NCBI GenBank assembly: GCA_029936815.1
Contig: JAPYRX010000002.1
Span: 1 to 64,000 of the forward strand
From: Dehalococcoidia bacterium
Lineage (GTDB): Bacteria; Chloroflexota; Dehalococcoidia; Lucifugimonadales; GCA-002694895
Direction of reading: 5' to 3'
Length of the DNA stretch: 64,000 nucleotides
Shown: positions 61,401 to 64,000 of the stretch, in pieces
Numbering within the stretch: the first letter of the stretch is position 1
Layout of the letters: each line of letters starts with the position of its first letter
Program-made: the position numbers and the translations under genes
The notes under the pieces: generated by a model
The model's input: the letters and a program-made list of their open reading frames with translations, nothing else
What the model was told of the DNA's origin: nothing
Database searches by the model: none

Positions 61401-62963
61401 ATGAAATCTATTAAGAAAATATATTCTAATTTAAATTTTGCAGACCCGAAGACTGGTGAATCCGGTCCTTTGACAATTTATGTTAAAAATGGATTTATTG
61501 AAAAGGTAACTGATGAAAAATTAAATATTGGGATTGATTATATTGATTGTAATAATTCATTTATACTCCCAGGATTTACAGATGGGCATGGTCACATGAC
61601 TCATTTAGGGAAGAATCAATACGAAGTAGATTTGTCTAATTGTAAATCAGAAAGCGAAGTGATTTTTGCTATTGAGAAATTTCACAAAGAAAATAGTAAT
61701 TTGAATTGGATAATAGGTGGAGGTTGGAACCAAGAAAATTGGGATAAAAAAATATTGCCAAACAATTATAAATTGAGTAAAAAGTTTCCTGCTATTCCTG
61801 TAATAATGATAAGAATTGATGGTCATGCTATGTGGGTAAATAAAAAAGCTATGGAAATTGCTGGAATTAATGGTGAAACAATAAATCCTGAAGGAGGTGA
61901 AATATTAAAGGAAAACAATGAACCCACGGGTATTTTGATAGACAATGCACAGAGTTATATGAAAGAAGTAATGCCAAAAGAAAATTTGAACGATGTTAAA
62001 AAATGGATATTAGAAGCTCAGAACATATGCCTTTCTAAAGGATTGACTGAAGTTCATGATGCAGGAATAAGTTCTATTCAGTACAAATCTTATTTGTCTT
62101 TAATAAAGGAAGATAAACTTAAAATTAGGATATACGGAATGGCCAATCAAGAATTTTTTGAGGAAGGTGTAGGTATTACATCTGAAGGACTTTTTGAATT
62201 AAGAAGTGTCAAATTAGTTTCTGATGGAGCTCTTGGATCTAGAGGTGCGGCACTGATTGAAAAATATAGCGATGATGATTCTAATGGCATATTGATTTTA
62301 GACAAAATTAAGATGCATGATTTATTTAAAAAAGCTTTTGAGCAAAATTTTCAAGTGTGTATTCATGCTATTGGAGATCATGCAAATAAAGAATTACTTG
62401 ATTCTTTTGAATCTGTTTTAGACATGGATATTGAATTAAATAATCATAGAACTCGTATTGAGCACGCTCAAATAATAAAAAAAGAAGATATAAAAAGAAT
62501 TTCTAATTTGAATATAATAGCTTCTGTCCAACCAGTACATTGTATATCAGATATGTTTATGGCTGAATTCAGATTAGGAGATCGAATAAAGGATTCTTAT
62601 TTATGGAAAACTTTGTTAGACAATCAAATTGAAATTATGGGAGGATCGGATTTTCCTGTTGAAGATTCTTCTCCTTTAATTGGGATACATGCCGCAGTTA
62701 ATCGAAACAAAATAAATTATGTACCTGAGAATGGATGGGAAGCAAAAGAGAAATTAACTGTTTATGAATCTGTAAAAATGTTTACAGAAGATACGGCTTT
62801 TGGTTCTTTCAAAGAAAACTTAAAAGGGAAAATTGCTGTTGGATATATGGCTGACTTTACTTTATTAGATCGAAATATCTATAAAATCAACACTGACGAA
62901 ATATTAGAATCTAAAATTGTAGCCACCATAGTAGATGGTGAAATGGTATACAAGGATTTTTAA
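61401..62963 (+). CDS. YtcJ-like amidohydrolase
   Basis: The 520 aa product is a metal-dependent hydrolase of the YtcJ family: ILPGFTDGHGHMTHLGKN near residue 55 (HxH metal pair), WIIGGGWNQENWDKK, VSDGALGSRGAAL, a third His in VCIHAIGDHANKELL near 313, TRIEHAQIIKKEDI, and GSDFPVEDSSPL near 415. It may hydrolyse N-acyl or carbamoyl amino acids or cyclic amides. Coupled closely to the oxidase upstream, suggesting removal of an N-group before oxidation. Its end overlaps the opposite-strand gene by 4 bases. Confidence 0.9.
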   Translation: MKSIKKIYSNLNFADPKTGESGPLTIYVKNGFIEKVTDEKLNIGIDYIDCNNSFILPGFTDGHGHMTHLGKNQYEVDLSNCKSESEVIFAIEKFHKENSNLNWIIGGGWNQENWDKKILPNNYKLSKKFPAIPVIMIRIDGHAMWVNKKAMEIAGINGETINPEGGEILKENNEPTGILIDNAQSYMKEVMPKENLNDVKKWILEAQNICLSKGLTEVHDAGISSIQYKSYLSLIKEDKLKIRIYGMANQEFFEEGVGITSEGLFELRSVKLVSDGALGSRGAALIEKYSDDDSNGILILDKIKMHDLFKKAFEQNFQVCIHAIGDHANKELLDSFESVLDMDIELNNHRTRIEHAQIIKKEDIKRISNLNIIASVQPVHCISDMFMAEFRLGDRIKDSYLWKTLLDNQIEIMGGSDFPVEDSSPLIGIHAAVNRNKINYVPENGWEAKEKLTVYESVKMFTEDTAFGSFKENLKGKIAVGYMADFTLLDRNIYKINTDEILESKIVATIVDGEMVYKDF

Positions 62964-63673
62964 TTTTCTTCTAGATGCAAATCTTTTGCTAAATCAACTA
63001 TCACATCAGTAGCCGCATCAAAACTCATTGCACTAGTATTTAGTACAGCATGATAATTAAATCTGTTGTCAGGGTCTTCGATATCAAAAACTTTTTGAAA
63101 ATATTGCGTTCTTGCTTGATCTCGATTATCCATTAATATTTTCGCTTCATCGAGAGAAACTTTTTCAAATAAAGAAATTCGTCTTATTCTATCTTCTTCT
63201 TCTGCAATCAATCCAACCCGTAAAATTTTCGGGTTGGATTGAAGAATTATGTTAGCACCTCTGCCTACAATTACAATACTTCCTAATTCAGCTAATTGAA
63301 GTACAGTTTGTTGAATTCCCTTCGAATAATCGGCATCATTTAAATGATACTTATCATCATTTCTCTCTGAGGCAAGATCTTCAAATTCATGAGTAAGAAA
63401 TGCCGCTGCTCCAGGACCGAAGTGAGGATCTCCAACAGCGCCTGCAAATGCAGATTTTTCAAGAATTTCAGATATTTTTTGTAAAATTGAATCAGAGAAT
63501 GATGATGGCTTTTCTTCTTTTTTTGTAAATAGTTCAATATCCATTCCACTTTGAAGAGCAGCTTGCTTAATAATGTCTTTATCAACATATTCGATATTTA
63601 ATTTTTTGGCTACTTTGGGTCCTATTATTCTACCGCCACCCGCAGTCAATCCCCCTAGTGCTATAACAGGCAT
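62960..63673 (-). CDS. cytidylate kinase-like family protein
   Basis: The 237 aa product opens MPVIALGGLTAGGGRIIGPK, a P-loop-like GGLTAGGGRIIG where family members show GSGGREIA. It continues with IVIVGRGANIILQSNP near 135, RVGLIAEEEDRIRRI, and NRFNYHAVLNTSAMSFDAAT near the end. This Cmk-like family is widespread, of unknown substrate. GAGG precedes the ATG. It lies next to uvrA. Confidence 0.82.
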   Translation of the reverse strand: MPVIALGGLTAGGGRIIGPKVAKKLNIEYVDKDIIKQAALQSGMDIELFTKKEEKPSSFSDSILQKISEILEKSAFAGAVGDPHFGPGAAAFLTHEFEDLASERNDDKYHLNDADYSKGIQQTVLQLAELGSIVIVGRGANIILQSNPKILRVGLIAEEEDRIRRISLFEKVSLDEAKILMDNRDQARTQYFQKVFDIEDPDNRFNYHAVLNTSAMSFDAATDVIVDLAKDLHLEEN

Positions 63674-63706
63674 ATTTACCTCACTACAAAAATTATTATG
63701 ATGATA

Positions 63707-64000
63707 TTATATCATTTTTTTATCTAAATGTTTTTTTAAATATTTGCCTGTCAATGAGTTTTTATGGCTAGTTAATTTGTCAATTTTTCCTTCGTAAATA
63801 ATATTTCCACCCTCATCTCCTGCTCCTGGTCCTAAGTCAATTACCCAGTCTGCAGATTTGATAATATCTAAGTGATGTTCAATGATTAACACACTATTGC
63901 CACTATCAACTAATTTTTGGAGTACTTCTATTAATAAACTACAATCTTGGAACGATAAACCTGTTGTAGGTTCATCTAAAATATATAAGGTTTTACCAGT
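63707..64000 (-). CDS. uvrA: excinuclease ABC subunit A, C-terminal end (partial)
   Basis: Only the last 97 residues lie in the window; the frame is open to the right edge. It shows [16 protein letters not shown] (Walker B and the D-loop region, with Ser where His is usual), [20 protein letters not shown] and [17 protein letters not shown], then [14 protein letters not shown], the UvrA C-terminus. UvrA recognises lesions and is recruited by Mfd. Start outside the window. Confidence 0.95.
   Translation of the reverse strand, partial: TGKTLYILDEPTTGLSFQDCSLLIEVLQKLVDSGNSVLIIEHHLDIIKSADWVIDLGPGAGDEGGNIIYEGKIDKLTSHKNSLTGKYLKKHLDKKMI

Overview
The window is AT-rich, bacterial and densely coded on both strands. 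Many genes overlap by 1 to 40 bases, and several start at TTG behind a purine-rich ribosome site. Likely source: an uncultured marine Chloroflexota (Dehalococcoidia / SAR202-like). This is inference from several features: a molybdenum-hydroxylase operon, a thiolase + DUF35 pair, many major-facilitator transporters, CTC-type bL25, ThyX, a surface protein with GWN-type C-terminal modules, a FAS1 surface protein, lipoproteins, and no outer-membrane assembly genes. No rRNA gene is present, so the assignment is not firm.

Layout. 1-1542: 5' part of a lipoprotein gene running off the left edge. 1543-5051: accessory region anchored on tRNA-Leu(TAA). Three displaced 3' fragments of that tRNA gene divide it into three small cassettes carrying a DUF2779 nuclease, a GNAT acetyltransferase and a TM2 protein; none carries an integrase. 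Intact tRNA-Leu(TAA), tRNA-Cys(GCA) and tRNA-Leu(GAG) follow. 5136-12399: FAD oxidase, AIR-synthase-like protein, HAD hydrolase, EamA transporter, mfd and rpsU. 12512-15648: recF, sirtuin, MFS. 15638-19608: purF-purM-purH. 19676-23928: DUF1461 protein, trpB and three membrane/exported proteins, one cupredoxin-like. 24006-25590: mazG, fmt. 25787-29978: molybdenum hydroxylase M-S-L operon with a MoaD/ThiS-like protein and a small dimeric-barrel protein. 30045-32265: methyltransferase, ornithine cyclodeaminase-like protein, GNAT. 32409-38143: bL25, then a large exported surface protein with an elaborate leader and a second anchored surface protein. 38150-41743: degenerate metallo-beta-lactamase-fold protein, dnaJ-prmA-rsmE. 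41750-45549: argF-der-plsY-gpsA on the minus strand. A run of three DnaA-box-like sites (45655-45704) precedes an O-antigen-ligase-like gene. 47998-53049: DUF971, DUF35 + thiolase, two MFS transporters, bicupin. 53185-57842: pyruvate (2-oxoacid) dehydrogenase operon lpdA-pdhA-pdhB-pdhC, then thyX. 58555-64000: FAS1 surface protein, FAD oxidase + YtcJ-like amidohydrolase, cytidylate-kinase-like protein and the 3' end of uvrA.

The most unusual part is the tRNA-Leu cassette array at 1677-4791. It looks like serial integration of very small elements, each with one cargo gene, moved by an integrase encoded elsewhere. Next in interest are a plsY gene that appears to start at AUA overlapping the der stop codon, and a surface-protein leader combining a palindrome-containing promoter with a terminator-like hairpin. 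Metabolically the window shows an organotroph feeding small organic and amino-acid-like compounds (amine oxidases, amidohydrolase, molybdenum hydroxylase, thiolase, MFS uptake) into acetyl-CoA.
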